The position numbers were made by a program, and so were the translations under genes. From Sphingomonas glacialis (GTDB lineage Bacteria; Pseudomonadota; Alphaproteobacteria; Sphingomonadales; Sphingomonadaceae): DNA of 64,000 bases. Location: positions 124,001-188,000 of the forward strand of contig NZ_RCZC01000005.1 in assembly GCF_006439055.1 (NCBI RefSeq). Reading direction: 5' to 3'. This document shows, piece by piece, positions 1-8,132 of the stretch (position 1 is the stretch's first letter; the number at the start of each line of letters is the position of its first letter). The notes below the pieces were generated by a model, which was not told where the DNA came from, searched no databases, and was given only the letters and a program-made list of their open reading frames with translations.

Positions 1-903
1 ATGGCCGATCTCGCGATCCTCTACGAGCATCCCGCCTGGTTCACGCCCCTGTTCGCAGCGCTCGACCGGCGCGGCGTCGATTATGTCGCGGTGACGCCCG
101 ACGGCGCGTTCGATCCCGCAGACACGACCCCGCCCGCGCGGCTGGTGTTCAACCGGATCGCGATGTCGAGCTTCCTGCGCGCGAGCGAACATCCGATCTT
201 CTATGCGACCGCGTTGCTCGACCATTGGCGGCGCGGCGGCGCGACGATCGTCAACGGGCCCGAAGTGCTCGCGATCGACTCGTCGAAGGCGCGGCAATTG
301 TCGCTGATCGCCTCGCTCGGCCTGGCGATCCCGGCGACGCGCGTCGTCCACCGTGGGGCGGACGTCGTCGCGGCGGCGCAGGCGATCGGCTTCCCGCTGG
401 TCGTAAAGGCCAATATCGGTGGATCGGGCGCGGGGATCACGCGCTTCGATAATCTCGCCGAGCTGCGCTACGCGGTCGAGGCGGGTGAATTGCCGAGCAG
501 CGTCGATGGCGTATTGCTGGTGCAGGATTACGTCCCCGCACGTGACGGCCGCGTCACGCGGATCGAGACGCTCGACCGCAAATTCCTCTACGCGCTCGAC
601 ATTGCGGGGGGCGGCGCGTTCGATCTGTGCCCGGCCGACGCCTGCGTCGACGATGCCGCGCCTATCGCGATGGTCGCGACCGACCCCGGCCCCGCCTTGC
701 GCGACGCCGCCGAACGGATCGCGCACGCGGTCGATCTCGACGTCGGCGGGATCGAGGTGATGATCGACGACCGCGACGGACTTCCACGCTTCTACGACAT
801 CAACGCGCTGTCGAACTTCGTCGCCAAGCCGCACGACGTGCTCGGCTACGATCCGCACGACCAGCTGGTCGACTATCTGCTCGCCCGACTGGGGGCCCTG
901 TGA
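1..903 (+). CDS. ATP-grasp ligase-like protein (RimK type)
   Basis: A 300-residue ATP-grasp protein. This superfamily joins a carboxylate to an amine or thiol through an acyl-phosphate, using ATP and Mg2+. The sequence shows a pre-ATP-grasp domain (about 1-95), the lysine/glycine-rich nucleotide loop FPLVVKANIGGSGAGI (131-146), the hinge strand VLLVQDYV (171-178) and the metal-binding end GIEVMIDD (250-257) with FYDINALSNF (264-273). The gene starts on the first base of the window, so no ribosome binding site is visible and a longer N-terminus cannot be excluded. Its TGA stop overlaps the ATG of the flavoprotein gene by one base, so the two are almost certainly co-translated. The substrate is unknown; RimK-like glutamate ligation is only one option. 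Confidence 0.8.
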   Translation: MADLAILYEHPAWFTPLFAALDRRGVDYVAVTPDGAFDPADTTPPARLVFNRIAMSSFLRASEHPIFYATALLDHWRRGGATIVNGPEVLAIDSSKARQLSLIASLGLAIPATRVVHRGADVVAAAQAIGFPLVVKANIGGSGAGITRFDNLAELRYAVEAGELPSSVDGVLLVQDYVPARDGRVTRIETLDRKFLYALDIAGGGAFDLCPADACVDDAAPIAMVATDPGPALRDAAERIAHAVDLDVGGIEVMIDDRDGLPRFYDINALSNFVAKPHDVLGYDPHDQLVDYLLARLGAL

Positions 904-1922
904 TGCGCTACGGTTTCTGGATGCCGGTGTTCGGCGGCTGGCTGCGCAATGTCGCCGACGAGCCCGAGGCGAGCTGGGCGTACGCCAAGCGCCTCACGCA
1001 GCGCGCCGAGCAGATCGGGTACGACCTGACGCTGATCGCCGAGCTCAACCTCAACGACATCAAGGGAATCGAGCAGCCCGCGCTCGACGCCTGGTCGACC
1101 GCCGCCGCGCTCGCCGCGGTTACCGAGACGATCGAGCTGATGGTCGCGGTGCGGCCGAACTTCCACCACCCTGCGCTGTTCGCCAAGGCGGCGGCGAACA
1201 TCGACCAGATTTCGGGCGGGCGGCTCGCACTCAACGTCGTCTCGTCCTGGTGGGCCGACGAAGCGAAGCAATACGGTCTGCAGTTCGACCAGCATGACGA
1301 TCGCTACGCGCGCACCGACGAGTGGCTGCAGGTGGTCGATGGACTGTGGACCCAGGAGCGCTTCGACTTCACGGGCCAGTTCTACCAGACCGAGCAGGCG
1401 ATCTGCGCGCCCAAGCCCGCGCACAAGCCGGTCATCTATGCCGGCGGCGAGAGCGAGAAGGCCAAGGCGATGATCGCCGCGCGCTGCGACGCCTATGTCA
1501 TGCACGGCGACCCGGTCGAGGCGATCGCGCCGAAGATCGCCGACATGGCGGCGCGGCGCGAAGCCGCCGGTGGCGCGCCGATGCAGTACGGCATGGCCGC
1601 CTATGCGATCGTCCGTGACAGCGAGGCCGAGGCGCGGCGCGAGCTCGCGCGGATCACCACCGTCACAGATCTGCCGGCGGGCTATGCCAATTTCGACCAG
1701 TGGCTATCGGGCACGCAGTTGGAGCGCGAACTCAAGCTGCAGGAATATGCGGTGTCGAACCGGGGGTTGCGGCCCAATCTGGTCGGCACGCCCGAGCAGC
1801 TCAAGGAGCGGATCGCCGAATATGAGGCGGCGGGGCTCGACCTGCTGCTGCTCCAGATGAGCCCGCAGGAAGAGGAAATGGAGCGCTTTGCAGCGCAGGT
1901 GATCGGGACCGTCGCGGACTAG
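903..1922 (+). CDS. LLM-class flavin-dependent monooxygenase
   Basis: A 339-residue bacterial-luciferase-like TIM-barrel protein. Such enzymes use reduced FMN and O2 to oxidise small substrates such as alkanesulfonates or dimethyl sulfone. Typical segments are visible: the N-terminal barrel strand MRYGFWMPVFGGW, the FMN-site strand RLALNVVSSWW (about 110-120), PVIYAGGESEKAKAM (about 179-193) and the C-terminal LVGTPEQLKERI. ATG at 903 is chosen because it overlaps the preceding TGA and matches the usual family N-terminus; a longer reading frame upstream is only a shadow of the ATP-grasp gene. The nearest families by eye are SfnG/SsuD-like. Tight coupling to an ATP-grasp ligase suggests a shared biosynthetic or modification pathway rather than simple sulfonate scavenging, but that is inference. 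Confidence 0.85.
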   Translation: MRYGFWMPVFGGWLRNVADEPEASWAYAKRLTQRAEQIGYDLTLIAELNLNDIKGIEQPALDAWSTAAALAAVTETIELMVAVRPNFHHPALFAKAAANIDQISGGRLALNVVSSWWADEAKQYGLQFDQHDDRYARTDEWLQVVDGLWTQERFDFTGQFYQTEQAICAPKPAHKPVIYAGGESEKAKAMIAARCDAYVMHGDPVEAIAPKIADMAARREAAGGAPMQYGMAAYAIVRDSEAEARRELARITTVTDLPAGYANFDQWLSGTQLERELKLQEYAVSNRGLRPNLVGTPEQLKERIAEYEAAGLDLLLLQMSPQEEEMERFAAQVIGTVAD

Positions 1923-1937
1923 CGCTCGCCCCCCCAC

Positions 1938-2031
1938 GTCACCCCGGGCTCGTCCCGGGGTCCACCGTGCCTCACACGCACCAGCCGCAATACGCGCGGC
2001 TCAGTGGACCCCGGGACGAGCCCGGGGTGAC
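1938..2031. repeat. Perfect 28-bp inverted repeat (REP-like, likely bidirectional terminator)
   Basis: Arms at 1938-1965 and 2004-2031 are exact reverse complements, separated by a 38-base loop, and are built around CCCCGGGCTCGTCCCGGGG. The element fills the gap between the convergent flavoprotein gene and ydbL. Related but imperfect elements occur at 48111-48204 and 50589-50670, so it looks like a dispersed intergenic family; it probably also stops transcription from both sides. Confidence 0.8.
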
Positions 2032-2037
2032 GGCGGG

Positions 2038-2415
2038 TCAAATACAGCGCGAATCGCGCTCCGGAGCCCCAGCGCCCCGCGTCTTCCACTGGCCATCAGG
2101 CCCCTTGTACTTCTCGCCCGGCGCGGTCTGGCCGATCAGGTTGCAGCCGCTGGTGAAGGCGAACTGCTCGACCGTCGCGCCCGAGCTCGCGCTCTGCTGC
2201 GTATAGGCGGCCTTGCGCTGGATGTTGATGTTGTTGACCAGCGCACGCACCGCCGGGCTCGCGCTGCCGACCACGCCGAGATAACCGTCGGGCTGCTCGC
2301 CGACCTCGCCCGCCGAGCGCGCCGCCTGATAGGCCGGGTCGCGCTGCGCGAGCGCCGCGGACGCGCTGCCGAACACCGCCAGCGCCAAAACCATCTTCAA
2401 GACCATGCGTGCCAT
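2038..2415 (-). CDS. ydbL: YdbL family (DUF1318) periplasmic protein
   Basis: A 125-residue exported protein with a clear signal peptide (about 1-24, hydrophobic run then ASAALAQ) followed by a DUF1318 domain rich in Gln/Asn (NNINIQRKAAYTQQ). In enterobacteria YdbL is the periplasmic partner of the YdbH-YnbE bridge that moves phospholipids between inner and outer membrane. The start at 2415 is chosen because the ATG overlaps the ynbE stop (TGATG) and gives a signal peptide; a start further upstream would run through ynbE. Third gene of the ydbH-ynbE-ydbL operon. Residues after about 60 are variable in the family. Confidence 0.85.
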   Translation of the reverse strand: MARMVLKMVLALAVFGSASAALAQRDPAYQAARSAGEVGEQPDGYLGVVGSASPAVRALVNNINIQRKAAYTQQSASSGATVEQFAFTSGCNLIGQTAPGEKYKGPDGQWKTRGAGAPERDSRCI

Positions 2416-2648
2416 CAGAAAATCCCCGGTTTGGACTGGATCAAACTCTTCGCCTGACCATCGAGACGATAGACCACTTCCTGCGTCACGCTGATGTTCA
2501 GGTTGATGACGATCGGCTTGTCGGGCGCGGTCACCGTGACGCAGCCGCCCGGCACCCAACACACCGCCAGCGCGGTCAGCCTCAAAATCCTGCTCATCGG
2601 CGTCGTGGTCGGGCGATCTGCGGTCTTCGTCAATGCTGTTTCGGTCAT
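2415..2648 (-). CDS. ynbE: YnbE-like outer-membrane lipoprotein
   Basis: A 77-residue YnbE family lipoprotein. The mature part has the family signature INLNISVTQEVVYRLDGQ. The likely lipidated cysteine is in WVPGGC; its lipobox is weak (Pro at -3). The first ATG (2648) overlaps the ydbH stop by four bases (ATGA), which favours translational coupling; an internal ATG at 2597 (MSRILRLTALAV) would give a more usual short lipoprotein signal. In E. coli YnbE is proposed to stack onto the C-terminus of YdbH to complete a hydrophobic groove reaching the outer membrane. Operon context (ydbH before, ydbL after, both overlapping) makes the assignment firm. Confidence 0.85.
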   Translation of the reverse strand: MTETALTKTADRPTTTPMSRILRLTALAVCWVPGGCVTVTAPDKPIVINLNISVTQEVVYRLDGQAKSLIQSKPGIF

Positions 2649-5600
2649 GGCACGATCCTGCTGTCGGAAGGCTGAATGGGGGGAGCCGCGCGCTTGCTCT
2701 GCTCCTCGAGCAAGGAGGGCAGATTGCGCTCGATCAGGCGCCGCGGATCATAGAAGCTCTGCGCCGAATCGATCAGCTGGCGGAAGGGCGCGGTGATCTT
2801 GACGTTGAACACCAAGGGCAGCTTCTGCAGCCGGTCGAACAGGAAGTTGCGCTTGGCGCCCGCCCCCTGCCCGATCCCGGCGAAACGCACCTGGGTGATC
2901 ATCTCGCCCGCGAGCGGACCGTTCATCACGATCTCGAGGCTGCGATAGCGCAGTGACTTCAACGCCCGGAACGCGAAATTGCCCCAGAAGCCGACATCCT
3001 TCTGCGTCAGCTCGCCGACATAGGCGACCGTTCCTCCGCCCGGCTGCACGACGAGCGTGCCGCCCTCGATCCGCCCGCCGGTCGCATCGAACACCATCGG
3101 CAGCGACCCGTCGAACACCCCCGTCGCGTTGAGATTCTTGAAGTCGAACTGCTGGAGAAACTCATCGGCCTGCATCCCGGCGACCCTGAAGGTCAGCCGA
3201 CGCTCCTGCGCGCTGCCGAAATCGAGCACCGTCGGGTCTAGTGTCAGAGCACCTCGCGCGAACGGCCAGCGCCCCTGCTCGACCGCGATCCGCGTACCGC
3301 GCAGCAATTGATAGCGCACCACGCCGTCATTGACCGCGATCCCCGGGTTGAGCGTCTTGATCGTCGCGACCTGCCCCGGCGCACTTTCGAGCGCGAGCAG
3401 GTCGGTGAAGTGGATCTCGCCCGCAATCCCCGTCGCCGGGCCGAACGCGGCGGCGAGATCGGTGCCGGGGGTGCGGAACACGCCGTCGCTCGTCAACGCT
3501 TGAGGCGTCCAGCGGATATGCCCCGCGCCCGACACGGTGCCGACGACATTGGCGATCACGCCGTACGTCAGCAGCGTCAGCTGGTCGGGCTGGAATTGCG
3601 GACCGAAGGTGATGCCGGGAACGGTGAGATCGGCATGGCCCGCCCCGCTGCCAAGATCGTGCGCGATCGCGACGTCGGCGATCCTGACGGCCTTGGTCGG
3701 TTCGAACAGCGTGCCGGTCGCGGTGATCGCGTTCCCCACAAGCGTCAGCGCGACGCTGCGTGCAGCGAGCGGCTTGAAGCGCGGGTCGGCAGCGCTGTCG
3801 GCAACCATCAGGCCGCCGTCGAGCGCCAGCCGATTCGCCGCGAACCGCCAGTTTCCGGCGGCCGATGACAGCAAGAGCGGCACCGCGCCCATCTGGCCGC
3901 CCGCGCCGTCGAAGCTGCCCGCGAACCCCGCAGCCGTCAGGCTCCCGCTAAGCGTCGCGACATCGAGACGCGTCTGACGCTCGGGCGTCCCCAGTCGAAC
4001 GCCGAGCCCGGCGGCGGTGAAGCGCCGCGCACCCAGCAGCCATTCGCCATGCTCGAGCGTCACGGCAGCCGGCGCCGCGCCGAGCCGCCCGGCTAGGCGA
4101 ACCGGCCCAATCGCCCCGCCCCCGCGTATCGCGCCCTGCTCGAGCCGGAACAGCGCCCCATCGCGCGGGCACAGCGTCACGCTCGAGCGCGGCAGATCGA
4201 GCCCGCCCGTCTGCAGCCGCTCGAACGCGAGCGGCGCGCAGGCGGGGTTGAGCGTCAGTCGAGCGCCGCCGTCCCAGCGCGCGTCGAGCGGAAGGCTGAG
4301 CGCGGTCACCTGGCCGGTGCCGATCGGCCCGCTGAGCGCGACCCGCGTCGTGATGTGCGTCACGCCGGTGCCGGTTGCGGTAAAATCGATCGGCGACAGC
4401 GCCAATCGTGCGCTGCCCGCCGCATAGGCCGCGACGATGGCGCGGCCGGTCAGCGGCGCGCCGAACCCGGCCTGCCGTAAGCGGAACTGCGCGCTCGGCA
4501 GGCCGCCGCCGCTCACCGTCATGCTGCTGTCGATGCGCACGCCCCCCGGCCAGCGATACAACAGGCCCTCCCCGCCCGCGAGCGTCGCCCGCGCGCCCGA
4601 TGCCGCCGCGAAGCCGAGCCGCGAGACGAGCACCTGCCCGCGCCCCGGATTGATAATCGTCGAAAAGCGCGCGTCGAGATCGCCCGACCGTGCCGCCGCA
4701 CGTAGCGCATCGACCGCGCGCGCGACGATCGGCCCGACGGGTGTCCCCACCCCCGCATTGCGCCATGGATCGAGCCCCGCGCGCCACGCGGCCGGCAGCC
4801 GCGCGCCACCGGCTTGCGCGCGCCCATTGAACGCAAGCCCGCCGCCCGCATAGCGATACTGCCCGACAATCGACGTCCGCGACGCGCTGATTCCGGCGGC
4901 CGCCGCATTGCCCGACTGCAGATCGACGCGGCCCGCGACGTCGCTGGCAGACCCGGCGAAATCGACCGTCCCCGCCACGCTGCGCAGCATCGCCCCGCCG
5001 CCCTCGAGCGCCGCGATCGCCAGACGGGCCGATCCCTGCCCGCTATCGAGCCGCGCTGCGAGCATGGCGGACAAGTCCGCGCGCGCCCAACGAACCCGCG
5101 CGCCGCCGCAGTCGCCACGCGCGAGCGTGACGGGTCCGGCCAGGCTCGGCCGCGCGTCGCGGATCTGGACCTGCAGCACCGCATCGACCGCCTCAAACCG
5201 GCAATCGCCGAAATCGAGCCGCGCCGCCGCCGCCCCGAGCGTCCCGGCAAAGCCGTCATCGAGCCGCCCCGCCCCGGTCAGATGCACCACGACCGGACCA
5301 TGCGGCGTCGCCAGATCGATCCGGCCATCCGCGACGCCCAGATCGATCGCGGGAAGCGCGAACGGCTTGCCCGACGACGCCGGCAACAACCGATCGATCA
5401 CGCCGAACGAGACCTTCCCGCCCGCAAGCGTCGCCCGCAGCGCGACCGGACCGACGCGAATCGCGCTGACGCTCGCGCCGGTAAAGCCCAGGCTGGTATC
5501 GACCTCGACCCAATCCGCGCGCAGAGCGGGGCGGCGCGGGTCGCCGAGGCTAAGGTTGGTCAGCCGCTGCGTGCGCAGCCCGATTCGTTCGATCTCATAG

Positions 5601-5794
5601 CGCGCCGGGATCCCGCGCGCGGCGAGCGCATCGTCGATGAAATGTTCGGCAACGGGTTTGCGCGCCAGCCACAGGGTCGCCACGATCGCCACGAGCAGCA
5701 CCAGCACCGCGGCCGCCAGCCGCCAATAGCGTGGGCGGCGGTGCGGCGGCGCTGCCTCTGCAACCGCCGCTGCGCTGGGGACACCGTCAGTCAC
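2645..5794 (-). CDS. ydbH: YdbH family AsmA-like intermembrane phospholipid transport protein
   Basis: A 1049-residue protein with a cytoplasmic basic N-terminus, one membrane anchor (about 25-45, LAAAVLVLLVAIVATLW) and a very long periplasmic beta-rich region ending in the YdbH/dicarboxylate-transport C-terminal domain (FLQQFDFKNLNATGVFDGSL near 900). With YhdP and TamB, this AsmA-like family forms bridges for phospholipid flow to the outer membrane. The GTG start at 5794 lacks a strong Shine-Dalgarno sequence. Followed without gaps by ynbE and ydbL. The insertion boundary of the downstream-lying island (the tRNA 3'-end repeat at 5872) lies only 78 bp upstream of the start, so the island insertion replaced whatever lay upstream, possibly including the native promoter. 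Confidence 0.9.
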   Translation of the reverse strand: MTDGVPSAAAVAEAAPPHRRPRYWRLAAAVLVLLVAIVATLWLARKPVAEHFIDDALAARGIPARYEIERIGLRTQRLTNLSLGDPRRPALRADWVEVDTSLGFTGASVSAIRVGPVALRATLAGGKVSFGVIDRLLPASSGKPFALPAIDLGVADGRIDLATPHGPVVVHLTGAGRLDDGFAGTLGAAAARLDFGDCRFEAVDAVLQVQIRDARPSLAGPVTLARGDCGGARVRWARADLSAMLAARLDSGQGSARLAIAALEGGGAMLRSVAGTVDFAGSASDVAGRVDLQSGNAAAAGISASRTSIVGQYRYAGGGLAFNGRAQAGGARLPAAWRAGLDPWRNAGVGTPVGPIVARAVDALRAAARSGDLDARFSTIINPGRGQVLVSRLGFAAASGARATLAGGEGLLYRWPGGVRIDSSMTVSGGGLPSAQFRLRQAGFGAPLTGRAIVAAYAAGSARLALSPIDFTATGTGVTHITTRVALSGPIGTGQVTALSLPLDARWDGGARLTLNPACAPLAFERLQTGGLDLPRSSVTLCPRDGALFRLEQGAIRGGGAIGPVRLAGRLGAAPAAVTLEHGEWLLGARRFTAAGLGVRLGTPERQTRLDVATLSGSLTAAGFAGSFDGAGGQMGAVPLLLSSAAGNWRFAANRLALDGGLMVADSAADPRFKPLAARSVALTLVGNAITATGTLFEPTKAVRIADVAIAHDLGSGAGHADLTVPGITFGPQFQPDQLTLLTYGVIANVVGTVSGAGHIRWTPQALTSDGVFRTPGTDLAAAFGPATGIAGEIHFTDLLALESAPGQVATIKTLNPGIAVNDGVVRYQLLRGTRIAVEQGRWPFARGALTLDPTVLDFGSAQERRLTFRVAGMQADEFLQQFDFKNLNATGVFDGSLPMVFDATGGRIEGGTLVVQPGGGTVAYVGELTQKDVGFWGNFAFRALKSLRYRSLEIVMNGPLAGEMITQVRFAGIGQGAGAKRNFLFDRLQKLPLVFNVKITAPFRQLIDSAQSFYDPRRLIERNLPSLLEEQSKRAAPPIQPSDSRIVP

Positions 5795-5871
5795 GCCCCA
5801 CCCGTATTGCGTGGGGCGATCGGCCGCAAGCCGTGGTGGCGGCCGACCCAGAGCGGAAAGGTTTGGAAGTC

Positions 5872-5890
5872 GCTGGATGCCCTGTGAGGA
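5872..5890. repeat. Left attachment-site remnant (copy of tRNA-Gln 3' end)
   Basis: Positions 5872-5890 match 14169-14187, the CCA end, acceptor stem and start of the T-arm of tRNA-Gln, at 18 of 19 bases (T at 5883 against C at 14180). This is the expected scar of site-specific integration into a tRNA gene, and the integrase remnant begins about 100 bp inside it. Confidence 0.8.
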
Positions 5891-5983
5891 CTATAAGTAG
5901 ATTTTCGCCAACATTCGCCACTGACCGCAAATGCCCTGAGCGTTCTCGCTGCGTTCCGGTTTGAACTTCGCCACGTTCCGCTA

Positions 5984-6457
5984 GTGTTCGCCGGTAACCG
6001 CGCTAAAGTGTGGTATCGGATGTGGGGCCATTGTAGTAAGCTAACCGTTGCCTTCGTGAAGAACGCCAAGCCTGGTCGTCACGGGGACGGCAAGGGCCTG
6101 TGTCTCGTCGTGAAGCCGTCCCGTGGCAAGTCCTGGGTCCTGCGCATCCAGCACGGCGGCATGCGCCAGGATATAGGCCTTGGCTCAGTCGACCTATCGG
6201 TGCGTTCGCCTGAAGGGTGCTGAGAGTCCGAGAAGTTGTCGGTCCTTCTACGGCGTGATCTCACGCTCGCTGAAGCTCGGGAGCAGGCCGATGAGCTGGG
6301 GAAGTTCGCGAAGTCGGGTCGCGACCCGATTGCCGAGCGAGATCGCGACCGTGCAGCCACGCCCGACTTCAAGCGGCGGAATTCGCGCACGCCGCGCTTA
6401 AGGATGGATGGGAGGCGACCCGACGCACATGGCGGTATTCCAAACCCGGCTCGATGA
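5984..6457 (+). pseudogene. Truncated, frameshifted tyrosine-integrase (DUF4102 N-terminal domain)
   Basis: The first frame (to 6223) contains KLTVAFVKNAKPGRHGDG, KSWVLRIQ and DIGLGSV, the arm-binding DUF4102 domain of P4/phage-type integrases. After a frame change near 6200-6240 the homology resumes as DLTLAEAREQADELGKFAKS and GRDPIAERDRD (frame starting 6236), again typical for the same domain. No core-binding or catalytic R-H-R-Y domain follows; the frame decays after about 6400. The position next to the left attachment repeat fits an island integrase that has lost its catalytic part. Confidence 0.75.
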
Positions 6458-6459
6458 GT

Positions 6460-7007
6460 ATCAGGATCCACGAGACCCACGCGAAGTGCTATTAGATATT
6501 GTAAAAAATCAGGGGTGAAATGAAGAGGACGAGCGGCTTCTGGCGAAGCTATCGGCCGCGCAATTTGAAGACTTAATCGAAGCAACCGAGAGGAAGGAAC
6601 TGCGACAAGTGATTCAGATGGCATTGAGGATGGCCGCTCATCGCGGCATCGGTACGGGAATCCACGGGCCACTATCCGAAGCGCTCACGCGGATAGCATC
6701 GAAATCTCCCCTTCGCGAACGGCGGCTACGTGGGTGGGGTTTCGTTCCTCCGCCCCAAGCGCAACCAGATCCGTAAGCTCCCGATAGTTATGGTCGAGGA
6801 GATTAAGCCAGCGCTCCACTTTGTCGGCTTCCGGAGCCACAAATATCTTCGGCTGTGCAGATATGAGGGAAGCCCGACTTCATTCACCCAGCCTGGGATC
6901 GGTGGGCGCAGCAGGACATGCACCCCAGCGACAAGGTTATCTTCGCGCGAAGGACCGAGGCGGATCCGACGGCGCGGTTCACGGGAGTGAGCGGGCCTAG
7001 TGTCCGC
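6460..7007. other. Island stretch without a confident gene
   Basis: No convincing gene. Two coding-like open frames lie on opposite strands and overlap. On the plus strand 6519-6776 is open for 85 codons (contains KLSAAQFEDLIEATERKELR) but has no standard start except GTG 6609. On the minus strand 6840-6685 can encode 51 residues from a GTG (contains DKVERWLNLLDHNYRELTDL). Further fragments such as DFIHPAWDRWAQQDMHP (plus, about 6880-6930) look like phage-type coding remnants. Most likely a decayed region. Confidence 0.4.
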
Positions 7008-7397
7008 TCACGCCCTAAAGCGCACATTGCCGAGCTTCACGAACGCGATCGTGCGCGGCGCGTTTGTCTGCAAGCAATGCGCCCATTGTAATTCGATCAG
7101 GTGGAGATCCTCTTTAAGAGCGGGAAGCAAGGTGTGAGATGCCCCGCTCAACGAAATGCGACTCAACCTTTCGAACCGCTCCTGTTGAAAACGTTGGCTG
7201 TTGAAGTCCTTGTCCTGCGTGATCAGAATGCGGCCAGTCCTGAGATAAGTCACTGCTACCACGGGGTCGGGCGAATCAGCAGGGGTCGGAAAGCGCTGAC
7301 GCTTAACGCTATGACCACGCCGCTGGAGATATTTTCCAATCGAATCGGGGACATTGTTGTCGAGGAAAAATTGCAACCTAATCGTCGCAGTTACCAT
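7008..7397 (-). CDS. DUF5615 PIN-like toxin
   Basis: A 129-residue PIN-like protein of the DUF5615 type, usually the predicted RNase toxin of a two-gene toxin-antitoxin module. Acidic residues expected to bind metal sit in FFLDNNVPDSI (near 10-20) and ILITQDKDF (near 57-65). It is longer than the commonest DUF5615 proteins (about 110-120 residues). The start ATG at 7397 overlaps the stop of the upstream DUF433 frame by one base, the usual antitoxin-toxin coupling. The reading frame is intact, so a toxin could be made if translation reaches it; the antitoxin gene upstream is interrupted. Confidence 0.75.
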   Translation of the reverse strand: MVTATIRLQFFLDNNVPDSIGKYLQRRGHSVKRQRFPTPADSPDPVVAVTYLRTGRILITQDKDFNSQRFQQERFERLSRISLSGASHTLLPALKEDLHLIELQWAHCLQTNAPRTIAFVKLGNVRFRA

Positions 7398-7585
7398 TAG
7401 GCGGCGACCGACTCCGATAGATAAGACAGTACTGCTTCGACATCTCGCACGGTGATGTCCAGGTATTCTTTTACAATCTTGGCTGCCGAATACCCTGCGT
7501 TGGCAAAGTCGCGGATCGCCGCAACAGAAACACGATTCCCGGCAATTACAGGCTTGTTTTGAGCAACGAAGCGAGCTTCAATCAC
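7397..7585 (-). CDS. DUF433 antitoxin domain (C-terminal part of an interrupted antitoxin)
   Basis: A 62-residue open frame from a GTG, carrying the DUF433 winged-helix pattern NKPVIAGNRVSVAAIRDFANAG with a following EYLDITVRDVEAVLSYL. Reading upstream in the same frame, coding-like sequence (IPLRVVISITRKAVKERNN) continues without break to a TAA at 7664-7666 that ends the MerR-like gene. The natural product in related genomes is a single MerR-HTH plus DUF433 protein, so this is probably the downstream half of one antitoxin gene split by a nonsense codon. Whether the GTG at 7585 is used for re-initiation is unknown. Confidence 0.65.
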   Translation of the reverse strand: MIEARFVAQNKPVIAGNRVSVAAIRDFANAGYSAAKIVKEYLDITVRDVEAVLSYLSESVAA

Positions 7586-7663
7586 TTGGCCGACGAGTTC
7601 GTCGCGATTATTGCGCTCTTTTACAGCTTTGCGTGTGATTGAAATGACAACGCGGAGCGGGAT

Positions 7664-8065
7664 TTAGAACTCGCGCTGGCCACTGGCGATCTCCTGCCGG
7701 ACCTTGGTCCGAGGATCGACGAACACGACCCATTTCCCGAGCACGTATAGAGTTGTCACAGTCCACCTTGCGTCACCGAGGTGGGCAAGTTCGGCGGAAA
7801 CTGCGCGCAGATGCCTCAGAGGGATCCGCTTCGTATTGCGCAGGTCATTCAGCGCGCGAAGCGTAACGATATCGCGGAACGAGTAGATGCGGCCGAACGG
7901 CACCCCCTTCGCTTCGCTAAAGCTGGGCAAGAAAAAGCAGTTCGAATCCCAAGCTCTAAGCTGGTTCAGGGAGACGCCAGACAGCTGGGCTGCCTGGTCC
8001 TCGCTGCAGGCGCTAATGATGTTTTCTGCTTCGCTTATCACCCGCCTGCAACGCCTCGATCGCAA
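7664..8065 (-). CDS. MerR-like HTH domain (N-terminal part of an interrupted antitoxin)
   Basis: A 133-residue MerR-like DNA-binding protein. The HTH region AAQLSGVSLNQLRAWDSNCFF and the wing/linker GRIYSFRDIVTLRALNDLRN are recognisable, followed by WTVTTLYVLGKWVVFVDP, which in relatives leads directly into DUF433. GTG at 8041 (VISEAENIIS) is an alternative start, with an AGGCGGG ribosome site just upstream. The frame ends at TAA 7664-7666 and the DUF433 half follows in the same frame. It probably autorepresses the locus through the HTH; loss of the fused C-terminal part would separate DNA binding from toxin binding. Confidence 0.65.
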   Translation of the reverse strand: MRSRRCRRVISEAENIISACSEDQAAQLSGVSLNQLRAWDSNCFFLPSFSEAKGVPFGRIYSFRDIVTLRALNDLRNTKRIPLRHLRAVSAELAHLGDARWTVTTLYVLGKWVVFVDPRTKVRQEIASGQREF

Positions 8066-8132
8066 GCGCTATACCACCGGGTCGCGAATGAAAAGTTGAA
8101 GCATTTCGATTTCTCACTGGCGACACCGACGC

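Noticed and set aside
627..1922. N-terminal extension of the flavin monooxygenase to 627
   Set aside because: The added residues are an Arg-rich shadow of the ATP-grasp gene; the family N-terminus begins exactly at ATG 903.
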